In this document: positions 63,038 through 64,000 of the stretch, piece by piece | How the letters are laid out: each line of letters starts with the position of its first letter | Numbering within the stretch: the stretch's first letter is position 1 | Source of the DNA: Alphaproteobacteria bacterium | GTDB taxonomy: Bacteria; Pseudomonadota; Alphaproteobacteria; Micropepsales; Micropepsaceae | Direction: 5' to 3' | Assembly: GCA_016124635.1 (NCBI GenBank) | Contig: WGNJ01000019.1 | Location: 62,001 to 126,000 of the forward strand | DNA length: 64,000 bases | Translations under genes and position numbers: made by a program | The notes under the pieces: model-generated | The model's database searches: none | Seen by the model: only the letters and a program-made list of their open reading frames with translations | Told to the model about the DNA's origin: nothing

Positions 63038-63319
63038 ATGACCAAACAGGCTAAGTTCTGGTCGAAAAAAGTGACCGAAGAAAGCAGCGCACTCACGCTG
63101 GCGCCAGCTGTGTTCACCTGGTCCGACCCGAAGCGTATCGCCCGCTCACTCAAGCGCTCGGCGGAAAGCAGCACGCGGCGCAAGGGCACGGCGCTGCAAG
63201 CGGCGATGTCGATGCTCAATTTCTATATCAACCGCGCCGGCACGAACCTACCGAAGTCGCGCGTACGGGTCCTGCAGCAGGCCAAGCTCGAGTTGCGAAA
63301 GCTGTTCAAGCCGCGGTGA
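63038..63319 (+). CDS. DUF3175 family protein
   Basis: A 93-aa basic protein beginning MTKQAKFWSKKVTEESSALT, with VFTWSDPKRIARSLKRSAES, RRKGTALQAAMSMLNFYINR and RVLQQAKLELRKLF, the complete DUF3175 pattern. This small family is common in Hyphomicrobiales and other Proteobacteria and its function is unknown. The ATG is 63038; the longer frame has no support. It follows the cyclase gene after 171 bp. Confidence 0.9.
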   Translation: MTKQAKFWSKKVTEESSALTLAPAVFTWSDPKRIARSLKRSAESSTRRKGTALQAAMSMLNFYINRAGTNLPKSRVRVLQQAKLELRKLFKPR

Positions 63320-63401
63320 TCAACACACCAATTTCCGAACCCCGTTGACCCGTCCCCAGGGTTCGCCCTCATAGGGAAGGCTAGGTTTCGAGAGGTGATT
63401 C

Positions 63402-64000
63402 GTGATTCACAAAGGCGGATTTCTGACCGCATCCGAAGCGGCCGAAACGTTGGGCACATCGATCAAGGCTCTGCGCCTCTACGAGCGGCGAGGCCTCCTA
63501 ACCCCAGTGCGCACACAGGCAGGCTGGCGCGCATTCGGTCCCGCCGAGATGGAACGCGCTGCTCAAATCGCAAAACTGCGAGCGCTTGGTTTCAGTCTGG
63601 CGCAGATCTCCACGCTCTTTCGGGGACAGTCGACCTCCGGCTTGGAACAGATTATCGCTCAGCATCAAAACTTTCTCGAAGGTCAGTTGAGCGAGCTCAG
63701 ACATCGCATCGAGCTCGTGAGGGACGTCCGCGATCAGATCGGGCGCGGTCAGCCGCCGTCGTTGGAACGGTTATGCCAGCTCAGTGGCAGCGACATCCAG
63801 CCGATCGCTGCTTTCAATCTTCCTTGGCCTTGGGGCGGTGAGCTGTTTCAGCTGCACGAACCACGGCAACTGACCTACATCGTCGGTCCGTTGTTCAGCG
63901 GCAAAACCAGACTCGCGCGCCTAATTGCCGAGACGTTGCCGAGTGCCGTCTTCATCGGAATCGACCGCCTTGAAGACGGCGGTGCGGCAGCACTCGCGAA
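63402..64000 (+). CDS. MerR-type regulator fused to a P-loop NTPase (partial)
   Basis: The first 199 codons of a gene cut by the right edge. Residues 5-75 are a MerR winged helix (GFLTASEAAETLGTSIKALRLYERRGLLTPVRT, then the second helix pair with RLGF-like ALGFSLAQIS), followed by a coiled-coil-like helix (LEGQLSELRHRIELVRDV). After PWPWGGELFQL a second domain begins with VGPLFSGKT at 161-169, a good Walker A, then IAETLPSAVFIGIDRL. GTG 63402 has AGAGG upstream. MerR-ATPase fusions of this type are rare; the signal is unknown. Confidence 0.75.
   Translation, partial: MIHKGGFLTASEAAETLGTSIKALRLYERRGLLTPVRTQAGWRAFGPAEMERAAQIAKLRALGFSLAQISTLFRGQSTSGLEQIIAQHQNFLEGQLSELRHRIELVRDVRDQIGRGQPPSLERLCQLSGSDIQPIAAFNLPWPWGGELFQLHEPRQLTYIVGPLFSGKTRLARLIAETLPSAVFIGIDRLEDGGAAALA

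Noticed and set aside
63395-63841. 148-codon ORF in a different frame from the MerR gene
   Set aside because: The frame starting at GTG 63402 has a clear MerR HTH and Walker A and a ribosome-binding site; the other frame has none.
1-64000. CRISPR array, tRNA, rRNA, IS element or prophage
   Set aside because: Looked for and not seen; repeats present are palindromic elements and not CRISPR-like arrays, and no transposase or integrase sequence appears.

Overview
The window is high-GC DNA with dense, short-spaced genes and many ATGA/GTGA stop-start overlaps. Gene content (five glutathione S-transferases, several acyl-CoA ligases, a HutF/HutG-type histidine pathway, a lysine/ornithine-type decarboxylase, DUF3175 and DUF4242 proteins) and the GTCATGGCCGGGC- and GTCATCCCGG-type palindromic repeats suggest an alphaproteobacterium of the order Hyphomicrobiales (Rhizobiales), near the Bradyrhizobium/Xanthobacter lineages. 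This is inference from content; no rRNA or tRNA gene is visible. It looks like ordinary chromosome: no transposase, integrase, phage gene, plasmid replication gene or CRISPR array was seen.

Layout. 1-1.2 kb: tandem alpha/beta hydrolases. 1.3-5.6 kb: a tight operon of GlpD, a diacylglycerol-kinase-family lipid kinase and an alkyl-DHAP-synthase-like flavoprotein, possibly a lipid (ether-lipid?) module. 5.7-6.1 kb: a GIY-YIG nuclease gene bracketed by near-identical 32-bp inverted repeats. 6.2-13.7 kb: esterase, MOSC protein, feruloyl-CoA synthase-like ligase, MocR regulator divergent from PhzF and LysE, and a GST divergent from a TetR regulator. 14.4-15.6 kb: a frameshifted M50-type metallopeptidase. 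16.2-23.6 kb: catabolic genes (acyl-CoA ligase, CMD protein, SDR, M20 hydrolase, MBL hydrolase, two GSTs). 23.6-25.8 kb: a low-GC gene for a 720-aa protein with a PD-(D/E)XK/NERD-like nuclease core. 25.8-33 kb: VOC/ADH, LLM monooxygenase, GFA protein, GNAT, phosphatase, GST, FATP-type ligase.

33-39 kb: TusA, two tandem 33-34-residue paralogous membrane peptides, a TetR-HlyD-ABC efflux operon with a palindromic operator, and two CHAP-domain lipoproteins. 39.2-42.5 kb: hybrid histidine kinase with HPt plus a single-domain response regulator. 42.5-47 kb: two MFS carriers and a large lipoprotein. 47-55.2 kb: histidine utilisation (hutI divergent from hutF; hutU-hutH-hutG-VOC in one run). HutH makes urocanate, HutU imidazolonepropionate, HutI formiminoglutamate, HutF formylglutamate and HutG glutamate plus formate, so the five-step route is complete; no HutC repressor is present in the window. 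55.4-64 kb: ornithine-type decarboxylase with a possible leader RNA, GST, malic enzyme, two unrecognised proteins, a DUF4242-cyclase fusion, a DUF3175 protein and a truncated MerR-ATPase gene at the right edge.

The main items for follow-up are the GIY-YIG/inverted-repeat unit, the lone PD-(D/E)XK protein, the twin micro-membrane proteins, the GlpD-lipid kinase-AGPS operon and the MerR-P-loop fusion. Coordinates of starts were chosen by ribosome-binding site and family length and were not checked by any search.
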